64,000 nucleotides of DNA from JBGSIC01 sp041751875 (GCA_041751875.1 JBGSIC010000004.1:124001-188000); one strand, 5' to 3'; positions 36,464 to 45,290 are shown, numbered from the stretch's first letter. A program made the numbers and translations. The notes: generated by a model from the sequence alone, not told the origin.

Positions 36464-38617
36464 TTAGTGAAACGAGCGCGGTTCGCGGCCTTTTTTCAAA
36501 GTGTCCAACACCAAGTCGTGAGGAATAGGCGGTGCCATGCGGTTTTCTCTTCCCGTTTGACCGTGTGAACAGAAAATGGCGTTCAAGACCGCTTCTTCAG
36601 TCGCCTCAATGGTAGCCTCGTAAATCGGATTCACGTGCTGATCGCTGATAAAACGCAAATTCAATAACTTCTTCGGATCCTCATGCACTCGCGGCAGGCG
36701 ATTGGCCGTGCTAAACGCAATCATAATTTCTCCGCTCACGGAGGCCGCGTGCGAACCCGCGCGCCCTAGGCCTAAGGCGGCGCGCTTGGCGACGCGATTA
36801 AGTTGGCTGCTCGAAAGAGGCGCATCAGTCGCAATGACGACGATAATCGAACCATAACTCCGCGTTCGTCGGAACAAGTAGTCTTTGTATTTTTCATCCA
36901 GTTCGCGCCCCACAACGCGTCCTTCCACGGTAAGATTGCGCATGTGTCCGAAGTTGGAAAGTACCAATACCCCCAACGTGTAACCGCCCTGTTCGTGCAT
37001 AAGCACCCGAGAAGACGTGCCAATGCCCCCCGCAAAATCACAAGTTATCATCCCGGTGCCAGCCCCGACGGAACCTTGTTCGACCACGCCGCCCTTGGCG
37101 TTTTCAAGTGCTCGAATGACTTCGGGCGTTCCGTTGAGGCCCACGCGTACGTTGTTCAGAAAGGAATCATCGGTTTCTCCCACAATCGGGATGACTACGT
37201 CGGTTTTGATCCCAAGCTTCGGATACTTCCTGGCAAGATAGGTAATAAGCCCGCTGTGTACTTTTCCCACCGACATCGTGTTGGTCAGCAAAATGGGCGT
37301 TTCCATCCAGCCCCATTCCAACACCTGAGTGAGGCCTGCCATTTCGCCTACCCCGTTCAGCACAAAACCTCCTGCTACCAATCGCCGTTCGAAGACGTTG
37401 CCAGTGGCAGGGATAATCGCAGTCACGCCAGTACGAATGCAGGTCTCTCCGCGTTCACCCGGTATTTCCACGTTATCTTCAATCTTGGTGCAGTGGCCCA
37501 CTCGCACCCCTTTAACGTCGGTAATCGCGTTGTATGGCCCGGTAGCGAAACGTCCGATAGAAATACCTAGTTCGCGAATGGTCGCACGGGGTGCAACGGT
37601 TGGCGCGGAACTGATTTTACGATTTGAACGCGCCCCCAAGCGATAACGACGTGAAGCCGACCGAATCATGAGCTTAATCACATCTCGATAAGAAAGATGG
37701 CGTACCGCTGCGGCACTCATCAAAGAACCCAACGGGTTGAGGGACGTAAGAGGATTGAGTTCGACAAAGTAAGGAGTGCCGTTCTGGTGGAGTCGAATAT
37801 CTACCCGGCCTGAGTCAGGACAATTGATGAAGGAAAAAATCTGACGGGCTACCTGCAGAACTCGCTTCGCTTCCTCATCGGAAATTTCGGCGGGACATTG
37901 AACACGCACAGCCTTGGCGCGTTCGCCTCCCTGTTTCATCTCAAAATCATAGATATTGTACTTAGCTTTAAGCTTCTTAAGATCGAAGGTATGCTCGACG
38001 ATTCCCAGAAATTTTCCGGGAAACGCCTCCAAAAACGGGACACTAAGCTCCTTACCCGGAATAAATTCTTCCACCACCAGCCCTGCCGGGTAGACCTTCA
38101 GCATGTCGTCGATGCGTTTTTGACACTGTTCTCTGGTTTCCACGACCGAGTCTTGCGTAACACCACGACTAGCCCCTTCGGTGTTAGGCTTAATGATCAA
38201 GGGAAACTGCAGATCTTTGGGAAGGGGGGTATTGGGACGTGTGACCAGCACGCCACGAGGCACGGCGATGCCTCGCGCTCCCACTACCGTCTTGGCAAGA
38301 TGTTTATCAGAGTTAAGGTGTAGCAACGAAGCGTTGCCGCCCGTGAAAGGCAGTTGCAACTGTTCGTACAGCCCGGGGTAGAAAGCCTCGTGCGAGCTAC
38401 CTAACCCTCCTTCGGCTACGTTGAAAATAAGATCGGGTGCGCTATCGAGCAGTTTGTCGACGACCTCATTGGGTTTGCCGGAAACTTCGACGAGAGCGAC
38501 GTCGTGTTTGAGCTCACGAATGGCTTCAGCCAAGCGATCGACATCTTCTTGAGTCAGCCGCTCGGCCTGCTCTTCAGTGTCCTTGGTGCGAAGATTGAAC
38601 GCCACCGTAATTTTCAT
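36464..38617 (-). CDS. ATP-grasp ligase fused to a DmpA-type autoprocessing aminopeptidase
   Basis: A 717-residue fusion. Residues 1-325 are an ATP-grasp domain of the D-Ala-D-Ala ligase type: LIFNVAEG, FPLIIKPNTEGASRGV, VEEFIPGKE and GRVDIRLHQNGTPYFVELNP. Residues about 345-690 are a P1 (DmpA) family domain: GPYNAITDVKGVRVGH start, TGVTAIIP, NGVGEMAGL, GSVGAGTGM, and YGSIIVVIATDAPLS, where autocleavage is expected between Gly589 and Ser590 to expose the nucleophile Ser590. One gene thus combines a peptide-bond-forming and a D-amino-acid-peptide-hydrolysing module. The ATG is preceded by GGGAG. It follows the tandem ATP-grasp gene by 110 bases on the same strand. Neither half has a signal peptide. 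Substrates unknown. Confidence 0.9.
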   Translation of the reverse strand: MKITVAFNLRTKDTEEQAERLTQEDVDRLAEAIRELKHDVALVEVSGKPNEVVDKLLDSAPDLIFNVAEGGLGSSHEAFYPGLYEQLQLPFTGGNASLLHLNSDKHLAKTVVGARGIAVPRGVLVTRPNTPLPKDLQFPLIIKPNTEGASRGVTQDSVVETREQCQKRIDDMLKVYPAGLVVEEFIPGKELSVPFLEAFPGKFLGIVEHTFDLKKLKAKYNIYDFEMKQGGERAKAVRVQCPAEISDEEAKRVLQVARQIFSFINCPDSGRVDIRLHQNGTPYFVELNPLTSLNPLGSLMSAAAVRHLSYRDVIKLMIRSASRRYRLGARSNRKISSAPTVAPRATIRELGISIGRFATGPYNAITDVKGVRVGHCTKIEDNVEIPGERGETCIRTGVTAIIPATGNVFERRLVAGGFVLNGVGEMAGLTQVLEWGWMETPILLTNTMSVGKVHSGLITYLARKYPKLGIKTDVVIPIVGETDDSFLNNVRVGLNGTPEVIRALENAKGGVVEQGSVGAGTGMITCDFAGGIGTSSRVLMHEQGGYTLGVLVLSNFGHMRNLTVEGRVVGRELDEKYKDYLFRRTRSYGSIIVVIATDAPLSSSQLNRVAKRAALGLGRAGSHAASVSGEIMIAFSTANRLPRVHEDPKKLLNLRFISDQHVNPIYEATIEATEEAVLNAIFCSHGQTGRENRMAPPIPHDLVLDTLKKGREPRSFH

Positions 38618-38727
38618 ACCACTCCCACGTAACTATGCGTCGTCGAAAAAGAGGATAGATTACCATGACATAAGGGTACGTGGGCAACAGGTTTGTCACC
38701 TAGGCTTGAGGAACTTGGGAGCAGTGC

Positions 38728-40821
38728 TTAAGTGGTCAAAACGGGAGGCAAAACAATCTCTCGCTCGTCGCCGCCGCCTTGCGCTCTTTGCTTAAGCGAC
38801 GCTCGCCAACGCTGAATTGCGGGATCCAGAATGGTCTTGATCATCTTCTCGTAACCCCATCCGAGGCGATCGGCCAAAATCGCAAGATCGCTGAATCCCG
38901 GAGAGAGCCCTGGCAACGGATTAGCTTCCAAGAAATAGACTTGGTTGCGTTGGTTCAAGCGGAAGTCAACGCGTGCGACATCCCGACAGCCCAACACGCG
39001 AAAAACTTTCTTGGCGCTCGCGTGAATCTGCCGCTCAACGCTTTTATCGAGATCCAAAACAGGGCAAACTAGTTTTAGAAAGCGATTGTCTTCCGCTTCT
39101 TCCTGAATTTTTGCTTCAAGACTGTAAACAGGATACTTGTCGCCCGTCTCTTTAAACTGGATCTCCAGAGGCCCTAGTACTTTCAAGGTAGAGTTTCCAA
39201 ACACACCAATGGTGAACTCACGGCCCTGGATATACTCCTCCACCAAAATCGGCTCAGGGATTTCCGCGTACAACCGATTGACCGCATCAAAAAATTCTTC
39301 CTCATTCGAAACCACGGACTTGCGACTAATCCCTTTAGAGGTACCCTCGTAGTTGGGTTTCACAATAAGCGGATACTGAAGATCAAGTTCCTTCTTGAGC
39401 CGTTTAGGCGGCCGCGCGAACAGTAATGACTTCGGCGTTAGCACCCCTTCAGCCGCAACCAATCGCTTGGAAATAGCCTTATCCAGGGTGATAGAAAGAG
39501 AGGTCGCGTCGCTGCCTGTGTGCTCGATTCCGAGCAAATCGCAAATGGCAGGAACTTGGGCTTCTCGCGCACGCGAGGCAATGCCTTCCGCGATATTGAA
39601 CACGATATTAATGTTCTGATCTTGGAGTTCCTCTGCGATATCCTTATTGGCCTCCAGAGGAATGGTTTCATGTCCCAGCGAACGAACAGCCCCCACGAGT
39701 GCATCAATGGTGGTCTGCGAATCGAACTCAGCTTCCTGTTCAAACCCCTCTTCATTTTTCTTCTTACGTTTCAGATTGTAGACAACCGCAACACGAGGTT
39801 TGCGAAAGTTCATCTTGTGTGAGGGACGAGAAGACTTTCCGGCCAGTTTCATACGAGAAATGGCGGCTTCCAAAATCTGCTGAATGGTTTGCTCATAGCT
39901 CAACCCCAAACGTTTGGTGGCTTCGAACATCCCGGCACCAGGTTGTAAACTCGGAAGCGCGTTGAACTCCATAAAAAAGAGTTCCCCATCGGGAGTCACA
40001 CGAAAGTCGGCTCGGCCAATATCAACAATCCCGAGAGCATCAACGCAATCCTTCATATAGGATTTCATCTTCTCGGTTAGTTCGTCGCCAATGAGCGCGG
40101 GACAAACCGCCTTCACCTGCTCGTCTTTAAAATTCTTGTAATCGTAATCGTAGATCCACTCGCCCGCTTTGGAAGCGCCCACCACTTCGTATTCAACGGG
40201 ATCGAGAACACCGTCGCGTCCGACACCGGCAATGTAGCCTATCGAAACGTCTTTACCTGGAATGAAACGCTCAATAATGATGCCTTCGGGAAACGCAGTG
40301 AGGCACTCTTTCCCGTAGTTAACCAAATCAAGATAGGTACGGCACAAGCTTTTCTGTGTGATGCCCTTGCTGGAACCTTCGTAGTTTGGTTTTACGAACG
40401 CGGGAAAGACAATACTTTTTGCCGCCTCTTCTAGGTCTTTTCGCTTGGTGACGAAGTAACCCTCCACCACGGGGACCTCGGATTGCGCGACCACCCTTTT
40501 AGTCAAAAACTTGTCTAATGTGAGAAAACAAACGTAAGGACCGGGCCCCACGTAAGGAATCCCTAGCTGTTCGAAAACCACCGGGCCATAACTCTCTCGT
40601 CCGACTCCCTTATAGCCTTCCGCTGTATTGAAAACCAACTGGGGCTCCAAGCGCCTCAACTCAGAAATCCATTTATCGTCACGGGTCATGGGCACTAGCT
40701 GCACATCGTGCCCACCGGAGGCCAGCGCATTCGCTATAGAACCAACCGTTTCCCTTGTGTCAAACTCAGCCTCATCCACACTCGACGATTGGCGCTCATT
40801 AAAAACAAATGCAATCTTCAC
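38728..40821 (-). CDS. Tandem D-Ala-D-Ala ligase-like ATP-grasp protein
   Basis: A 697-residue cytoplasmic protein made of two homologous ATP-grasp units (about 1-325 and 342-675). Unit 1 shows LVFNTAEGYKGVGRE, FPAFVKPNYEGSSKGIT, IERFIPGKD and ADFRVTPDGELFFMEFNALP; unit 2 shows IVFNIAEGIASRARE, YPLIVKPNYEGTSKGIS, VEEYIQGREF and RVDFRLNQRNQVYFLEANPLPGL. Both keep the Lys, glycine loop and metal-binding Glu/Asn residues, so both may be active. The start is GTG at 40821. With the fusion downstream, three ATP-grasp domains and one peptidase form a probable operon. Ordinary Ddl is a single domain of about 310 residues, so this is not the housekeeping enzyme. Confidence 0.9.
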   Translation of the reverse strand: MKIAFVFNERQSSSVDEAEFDTRETVGSIANALASGGHDVQLVPMTRDDKWISELRRLEPQLVFNTAEGYKGVGRESYGPVVFEQLGIPYVGPGPYVCFLTLDKFLTKRVVAQSEVPVVEGYFVTKRKDLEEAAKSIVFPAFVKPNYEGSSKGITQKSLCRTYLDLVNYGKECLTAFPEGIIIERFIPGKDVSIGYIAGVGRDGVLDPVEYEVVGASKAGEWIYDYDYKNFKDEQVKAVCPALIGDELTEKMKSYMKDCVDALGIVDIGRADFRVTPDGELFFMEFNALPSLQPGAGMFEATKRLGLSYEQTIQQILEAAISRMKLAGKSSRPSHKMNFRKPRVAVVYNLKRKKKNEEGFEQEAEFDSQTTIDALVGAVRSLGHETIPLEANKDIAEELQDQNINIVFNIAEGIASRAREAQVPAICDLLGIEHTGSDATSLSITLDKAISKRLVAAEGVLTPKSLLFARPPKRLKKELDLQYPLIVKPNYEGTSKGISRKSVVSNEEEFFDAVNRLYAEIPEPILVEEYIQGREFTIGVFGNSTLKVLGPLEIQFKETGDKYPVYSLEAKIQEEAEDNRFLKLVCPVLDLDKSVERQIHASAKKVFRVLGCRDVARVDFRLNQRNQVYFLEANPLPGLSPGFSDLAILADRLGWGYEKMIKTILDPAIQRWRASLKQRAQGGGDEREIVLPPVLTT

Positions 40822-41143
40822 TCAGGATTCCCCCACTTTTAAAGCACACCCATGCGAGACCCTGACCGCTAAGCGGACCGGTTTTCGCCGAACACAACGG
40901 AATTTTCGTTTGGTAAATTTGCAAGGGCCGGTATTACTCACGGCCTTAAACTCGTTGAACTCGTCAATTCAATCCCAGAAGCACGATGAGAATCTTGGTC
41001 CGACAGACCCTAGGGAAGAAGCCATTCCGCCCCAAGGAAGCCTCCAACTCAAGAAATAACATAGTCTTTTGGATTTTCAACAAACTTTCCCCCACCGGTC
41101 GCCGGATCAGAGAGGAAAAGAAATTGAAGAGAGAGTGAGCTAC
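40822..41143. other. Gene-free stretch
   Basis: I see no gene, terminator or clear promoter here. It should contain the start signals of the minus-strand ATP-grasp gene at 40821 and the end of the small-protein transcript from 42000. A short CCGG-CGA-CCGG type hairpin near 41095-41106 lacks a T-tract. Confidence 0.4.
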
Positions 41144-41332
41144 CTAGTCTTCCGAGACTTCACCGATACCGGTGTCATCTCCAGGGACCGCCGTCTCCGC
41201 GGGTTTGCCGGAATCAGCGCCTAAGCCCGTTTCGGTGTGCTCTTCGACATCGAGATCATCTGCTGTCGTCCTGCGGCTCGCACAAGCTCCGATGAACATC
41301 CAAACTACTAAAAATATCAAAAGGCCCTTCAT
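41144..41332 (-). CDS. Small acidic lipoprotein
   Basis: A 62-residue protein with a type II signal peptide: hydrophobic core LLIFLVVWMFIG followed by lipobox IGAC, giving Cys17 as the lipidated residue. The short mature part is strongly acidic (TADDLDVEEHTETG) and ends in Glu-Asp. No domain recognised. It sits last in a run of three small exported proteins on this strand, each separated by fewer than 25 bases, so one transcript is likely. Confidence 0.72.
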   Translation of the reverse strand: MKGLLIFLVVWMFIGACASRRTTADDLDVEEHTETGLGADSGKPAETAVPGDDTGIGEVSED

Positions 41333-41341
41333 AAGTTTCCT

Positions 41342-41692
41342 TTATCGAAGTAAGTTCTTTCCACGCTTCCGTTTACTACTCTTCAAACCGTTCTTGTTCG
41401 GCCCGACTATTTTACTTTTGGCACTACGCTTAGCCAATTTATTTCTGGTCATGGAGGCAGGGCGACGCTTGATCACTCTGCCGTTCTTGGAGCTTCGAGA
41501 TATCTGGGGACGAATCACCCCTTTGGCTTTCTTTTTACCCAAAGCCTTCTTCGCAGGCGATCCGGTCATCGCATCCCAATGAGATTTGCGTAAAATCAGG
41601 GTGTCGGAAGGCGCTTGCTGAGAAAAGGACGTCACACAAAACAGCGCGATTACGAAAGTCCCTACCACCACGATGAGTCGGTAATTCTGCAT
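41342..41692 (-). CDS. Small exported basic protein
   Basis: A 116-residue protein with a signal peptide (LIVVVGTFVIALFCVTSFS) and a mature part with very many Lys and Arg (KKALGKKKAKGV, RSAKSKIVGPNK, SKRKRGKNLLR), probably unstructured. Positive charge may let it bind LPS, peptidoglycan or nucleic acid outside the cell; this is inference. It lies between two very acidic exported proteins, which could be its partners by charge. Confidence 0.68.
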   Translation of the reverse strand: MQNYRLIVVVGTFVIALFCVTSFSQQAPSDTLILRKSHWDAMTGSPAKKALGKKKAKGVIRPQISRSSKNGRVIKRRPASMTRNKLAKRSAKSKIVGPNKNGLKSSKRKRGKNLLR

Positions 41693-41715
41693 TGCGGGTC
41701 TCCGCTGCCTAAGGC

Positions 41716-42000
41716 TCAGAAATCCGAGCCAAGATCGAGATCGGTCGAGCCATAATCACTAGTCGTATCAGCTGAATCGGGCTCACGACTTCCCGCGCCA
41801 CTGTCATATTTTGGCGATGTGTCATAGGAATCCGAACCGCTCGACGGAGGCCATCCAAAATTATCCGAAGGTGCGGAAGGCTCTGGATCGGAATAGCCTT
41901 TATAGTCCGAGTCTAAATCCATATCATCTGCCACCACGATGGGGGCTAACAGGGCGTTTAAAACAAGTAAGATCCCTAGCAACTTTGTTCTGAAGAGCAT
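41716..42000 (-). CDS. Small exported Asp/Ser-rich protein
   Basis: A 94-residue protein beginning at ATG 42000, six bases after GGAGG. Signal peptide to about residue 20 (LAPIVVA). The mature part is acidic and low-complexity (DDMDLDSDYKGYSDPEPSAP, then SDYGSTDLDLGSDF at the end), likely disordered. No family recognised. The DLDL motif recurs in the divergent protein at 42253. Confidence 0.68.
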   Translation of the reverse strand: MLFRTKLLGILLVLNALLAPIVVADDMDLDSDYKGYSDPEPSAPSDNFGWPPSSGSDSYDTSPKYDSGAGSREPDSADTTSDYGSTDLDLGSDF

Positions 42001-42192
42001 GTGCATCCTCCAAAAGAATATTAGCACTAACGAACGACCATTCTCTCTCGGCTACCCCGAGTAAGTTACTAACTGAAAAATAGACGGGCGCAGAATGGCG
42101 GATAGATAAGCCTTTCGCCGCACAAAGTTAGTTCCCCCCACAACGTTGGATTACAAAATCGTAACTTACCGCGGAGCGACATTTGAGGCGTT

Positions 42193-42201
42193 TGCTATAC
42201 T
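42193..42201 (+). promoter_or_regulatory. Extended -10 promoter
   Basis: TGCTATACT, an extended -10 element 51 bases before the start at 42253, without a clear -35. It differs by one base from the element at 33415-33423, and both stand at the same distance from their genes. Confidence 0.5.
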
Positions 42202-42252
42202 ATTGGCTTCCCTGTTTTGACCAAACATAACCTAAAATTGTCGGAGACTACG

Positions 42253-42588
42253 ATGAGATCACTCACACTACTGATTGGACTGATGGCGTTCCTTTTGATG
42301 CCCGTCACGGGTTTCGGAATGCATTGCGCCCAGAAAACAACGAAAGCGGCTTGCGGAGACAAAAAAGCTAAGGGGCACTGCAAGTGGAACGCGGCCCAAA
42401 AGACCTGCGAAAACAAAAGGACAGCAAAACTAAACAAAAACCGGAAAAAAGCTTCGGTAAAAAAAGCGGCCCCGGTTGCTCCTCCGAAGGAAGAAGTAAC
42501 TGAGCCTGCCGATCTTTCGGGCGACGGCGCTCCCGAGCTAAACGGTGAAACCGGTGACATGGACGATTCCGAAGATCTCGATTTATAA
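42253..42588 (+). CDS. Small exported Cys-rich protein with acidic tail
   Basis: A 111-residue protein; ATG at 42253 has GGAG seven bases before it. Signal peptide to about residue 21 (MPVTGFG). The mature N-terminus is a four-Cys module (HCAQKTTKAACGDKKAKGHC, then KWNAAQKTC), probably two disulfides. A Lys-rich linker follows, then Pro/Val, then an acidic tail ending DDSEDLDL. It is the divergent neighbour of three other small exported proteins. A strong terminator follows. No family identified. Confidence 0.75.
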   Translation: MRSLTLLIGLMAFLLMPVTGFGMHCAQKTTKAACGDKKAKGHCKWNAAQKTCENKRTAKLNKNRKKASVKKAAPVAPPKEEVTEPADLSGDGAPELNGETGDMDDSEDLDL

Positions 42589-42602
42589 GACCGTTTGAAA
42601 TG

Positions 42603-42642
42603 CTTAAAAGCTGGGTACCGCAAGGTATCCAGCTTTTTTTTT
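42603..42642 (+). terminator. Intrinsic terminator
   Basis: A 14-base stem, AAAAGCTGGGTACC with GGTATCCAGCTTTT (one G-T pair), closes a GCAA tetraloop and is followed by a run of nine T. It ends the transcript of the gene at 42253. Confidence 0.93.
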
Positions 42643-42674
42643 GCCTTCGCCGCCCAGTCGACTAGACTTGCCGG

Positions 42675-43196
42675 GTGCCTCACACTTACTTTCAATCAAT
42701 CGCTCTTGCCCTCGCCGTCTATACTTTTGCTCCTCTATCCGCGCGAGGACAAGATAGCTGTACCGCGCAGTCCACCCCAGTTCCCAACACCCGGCTAGAA
42801 TTGGGGGCGGCTTTTTATTCTCTTATTCCCAACAAGCTCCCCGGATTTCAAGAACGCCTGTTCGGTTACGGACCTCAGGTAGGTGTCTCGTTTGGTCCCG
42901 TTGCGGTGCAAGCAAAAGGTTTATACGGCGACAACAACGGAATGAGTTTGATTTTGGCAGATTTGGACTTCCGGCTTAACATCCGCACCCCCATCCTCAC
43001 TTGCCATGTGCTTGCTGGGGCACACTGGCTGCACTACGGAACTGCGGCATCTAAGTTGAGTCATGTCGGACCAAACGGAGGCGTCGGACTGACCTTGAAC
43101 TTCGATAGCCGAATCGCCGCCCACATGGCAGTTAAAGTTTATTTCCAAAATGAAAACGTGGTGAGTATGGGAGCCGGCATTCTCTATATTATCTAA
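42675..43196 (+). CDS. Exported outer-membrane-like protein
   Basis: A 173-residue protein starting at GTG. Signal peptide to about residue 25 (APLSARG). The mature part has beta-barrel-like alternation (ELGAAFYSLI, GPQVGVSFGPVAVQAKGLYG, LILADLDFRLNI, GVGLTLNFDSRIA, HMAVKVYF) but ends in YII, not an aromatic terminal residue. Probably a small outer-membrane barrel. It is convergent with the methyltransferase gene, six bases apart at the stops. Function unknown. Confidence 0.7.
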   Translation: MPHTYFQSIALALAVYTFAPLSARGQDSCTAQSTPVPNTRLELGAAFYSLIPNKLPGFQERLFGYGPQVGVSFGPVAVQAKGLYGDNNGMSLILADLDFRLNIRTPILTCHVLAGAHWLHYGTAASKLSHVGPNGGVGLTLNFDSRIAAHMAVKVYFQNENVVSMGAGILYII

Positions 43197-43202
43197 GACA
43201 AA

Positions 43203-43805
43203 TTAGGCGAGCGAGCTTTTAAGCGCATAGACGGCAAAAATGGCCGCCATGGCAAGAAGGGTACTGCGCTCACTGCGCAACGCGGGACGAAGCTGAAACG
43301 TGTGCTCGCTGGAAGCAATTTCAGGTTGCATCGACGGAAACCACCGAGGCACTTTTCGGCAATAGTCTAAGTAGGGTGTTCCAAAGGTAGCAGTGAGAAT
43401 CGATTCCTCGTAGGCCACAATAAAAGTGTATTGAACGGCAAAATACCCAAATACCAAAACGCAGTAAGGGCCAAGGCCAAAAAGAGCGGCACACGCCACA
43501 TATAAGAGCACATTAAAAATATAAAGCGGGTTTCTCACATAGCGAAACGGACCCGCGTGCACGAGAACTGGCACCGTGTCGCCCCGGGTACGGGTAACAC
43601 TGCCGGCGTAGCCAACCGCCCAAATCCTACCCGCTTCCGCAACAAACATCAGACTAACGAAAAAAGCGGCAAGGGTGCTGCCCACCGTAACGGCCGGCGG
43701 TACAAAAAGAATAACCAAAAGCACAGGCAGAGGGGAATAGCTCCGGTATTGGAACCAGATCCGCCCCCATGAGGCCATTGAATTTCCCATCACCGCTTCG
43801 GACAT
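43203..43805 (-). CDS. Isoprenylcysteine carboxyl methyltransferase-like membrane protein
   Basis: About 200 residues from ATG 43805, which has GGGGG close in front; a GTG at 43823 is an alternative. The protein has four or five membrane helices and the ICMT/PEMT signature GPFRYVRNPLYIFNVLLY (about 85-102) and YEESILTATFGTPYLDYCRKVPRW (about 132-155), where the Arg/Asn and Glu residues bind S-adenosylmethionine. Bacteria lack prenylated proteins, so the usual substrate is probably a lipid or an isoprenoid. Isolated gene. Confidence 0.85.
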   Translation of the reverse strand: MSEAVMGNSMASWGRIWFQYRSYSPLPVLLVILFVPPAVTVGSTLAAFFVSLMFVAEAGRIWAVGYAGSVTRTRGDTVPVLVHAGPFRYVRNPLYIFNVLLYVACAALFGLGPYCVLVFGYFAVQYTFIVAYEESILTATFGTPYLDYCRKVPRWFPSMQPEIASSEHTFQLRPALRSERSTLLAMAAIFAVYALKSSLA

Positions 43806-43996
43806 AAGCCCCCAATCAACCACAGCCGCTTCAAACTCGGCAACCCCTATTTCCCCACGCTAGGCGGCAAGGCGCACCGAAAGAGAAACGGAGCTTAGCT
43901 CAAAAGCTTGCGGTTCGTTTTGAACGCCGGTACCTTGATTTTGCGAGCTGAAGTTGGGTTGAGTAGCTCGTTCAAACACCAAGGAGTAGCTTTCAA

Positions 43997-44578
43997 GTGG
44001 ATTCCCCTCGGCTTTGGCATTCAGGCCATATCGAAGTGATATGCGGCAGTATGTTCAGCGGTAAGACCGAGGAGCTCATTCGCCGGATCAAACGAGCGCA
44101 CTTTGCGAAACAAAAAGTACAAGTTTTCAAACCTCGAATGGATGACCGTTACTCGCCGAATCACGTCACCAGTCACTCAGCGCTTCAAACGAACGCGTTG
44201 AACGTTCAGGACCCGGAAGAGATTCTCTCCCTTCTTGATGACAACACCCGAATTGTCGCCATTGATGAAGCACAGTTTTTTAGCACCGCTATCGTTGAAA
44301 TTGTGCAGAGAATGGCAAACCGGGGTCTTCGCGTGGTAGTGGCGGGCCTGGACCAGGACTACCGGGGACTTCCCTTTGGCCCCATGCCAGTTCTGATGGC
44401 CGTCGCTGAATTTGTTACCAAAATGTCTGCCATTTGTGTGGTATGTGGAGGCACGGCGAGCCGGACACAAAGGAAACCCGCCGCCTTGAATGAAGAGGGA
44501 GAAAACCCTCAGGTAATCGTTGGTGCAGAAGATATTTATGAAGCCCGTTGCAGACGTTGTTTTGAGCCCCCCCTTTAA
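43997..44578 (+). CDS. tdk: Thymidine kinase (type II)
   Basis: A 193-residue enzyme that phosphorylates thymidine with ATP for nucleotide salvage. GTG start with AAGGAG ten bases upstream. P-loop ICGSMFSGKTEEL (about 14-26), catalytic Glu in AIDEAQFF (about 90-97), thymidine-binding GLDQDYRGLPFG, and the structural zinc site formed by CVVCGG and the CRRC pair near the C-terminus. Length fits the family. The next gene starts inside its 3' end. Confidence 0.95.
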   Translation: MDSPRLWHSGHIEVICGSMFSGKTEELIRRIKRAHFAKQKVQVFKPRMDDRYSPNHVTSHSALQTNALNVQDPEEILSLLDDNTRIVAIDEAQFFSTAIVEIVQRMANRGLRVVVAGLDQDYRGLPFGPMPVLMAVAEFVTKMSAICVVCGGTASRTQRKPAALNEEGENPQVIVGAEDIYEARCRRCFEPPL

Positions 44579-45290
44579 TCTTTCAGGATTTCATTCGGGC
44601 TCCTTGCGTCCTCCCTCGCCCAGTTTCGCGGGAATTCAATCTTTAGATTGGCAGCTTGCCCGTGTAGCTCAGGAAAAGTTTGACGCCTATTGGGCGACGC
44701 AGAAGCCCACGTTTTTACCTCCGGATATATATGGTCGTTTCAAAGAGGCCTGGCTCGATCTTGGAGCGGGCACGGGCGGATTTTTTCTCGAACTTTCCGC
44801 ACGTCATCCAGACATTCTTTTTGTTCCCGTAGAAAGATGCAAGACTCGAGGGAAAACTCTCGCCCGCCGCACTAAGAAGTTTAAGCGTGATAACTTTCTG
44901 GGAATAAGAGGCAACGTAGTCGCTCACATTGCTTCTGCTATCCCCGCCGCAAGTCTCGACCGCATTTACATTCTTTATCCCTGCCCTTGGGTAAAAAATT
45001 CTCAAAGAAAGAACCGCTGGTTCCTTCATCCCATCATGCCGCACATCGTGCGGGCGTTGAAACCAGGTGGCCTTTTGGTGTGGGCTTCGGATCAACGCTT
45101 TTATATTGAAGAAGCACGCTATGTTTGTGGGAAGAAATATCCTCTCGAAGAGATTAGCTTTGGTCCGCTTGCGCCAAATGAGATCAATCTGCTGGCGGAT
45201 TTTCCTCAGGGCCGGACCAAGTTTGAAGCCGATTTTTTGGGCCAGCAGCAGCCCTGTTTTGAGCTAATCGTGCGCAAAAATGCGGACTGA
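44538..45290 (+). CDS. TrmB-like SAM-dependent methyltransferase
   Basis: About 250 residues from ATG 44538, inside the end of the thymidine kinase gene; a TTG at 44520 is possible. The Rossmann motif WLDLGAGTGGFFLELSARHP, then VERCKTRGKTLARRTKK and the YPCPWVKNSQRKNRWFLHP stretch correspond to the TrmB (tRNA m7G46) pattern, where a DPWPKxRHxKRR block is usual. Here the acidic residue of that block is replaced by Tyr-Pro-Cys, so substrate binding may differ. It is either a divergent TrmB or a related methyltransferase. Coupling with tdk suggests joint expression only. Confidence 0.75.
   Translation: MKPVADVVLSPPFNLSGFHSGSLRPPSPSFAGIQSLDWQLARVAQEKFDAYWATQKPTFLPPDIYGRFKEAWLDLGAGTGGFFLELSARHPDILFVPVERCKTRGKTLARRTKKFKRDNFLGIRGNVVAHIASAIPAASLDRIYILYPCPWVKNSQRKNRWFLHPIMPHIVRALKPGGLLVWASDQRFYIEEARYVCGKKYPLEEISFGPLAPNEINLLADFPQGRTKFEADFLGQQQPCFELIVRKNAD

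Noticed and set aside
36803..37570. 255-codon open frame on the plus strand
   Set aside because: Antisense to the DmpA part of the fusion gene; composition is that of a mirrored GC-rich frame, with no domain.
36464..40821. Housekeeping D-Ala-D-Ala ligase (ddl)
   Set aside because: Domain duplication and fusion to DmpA do not fit ddl, and no cell-wall genes are adjacent.
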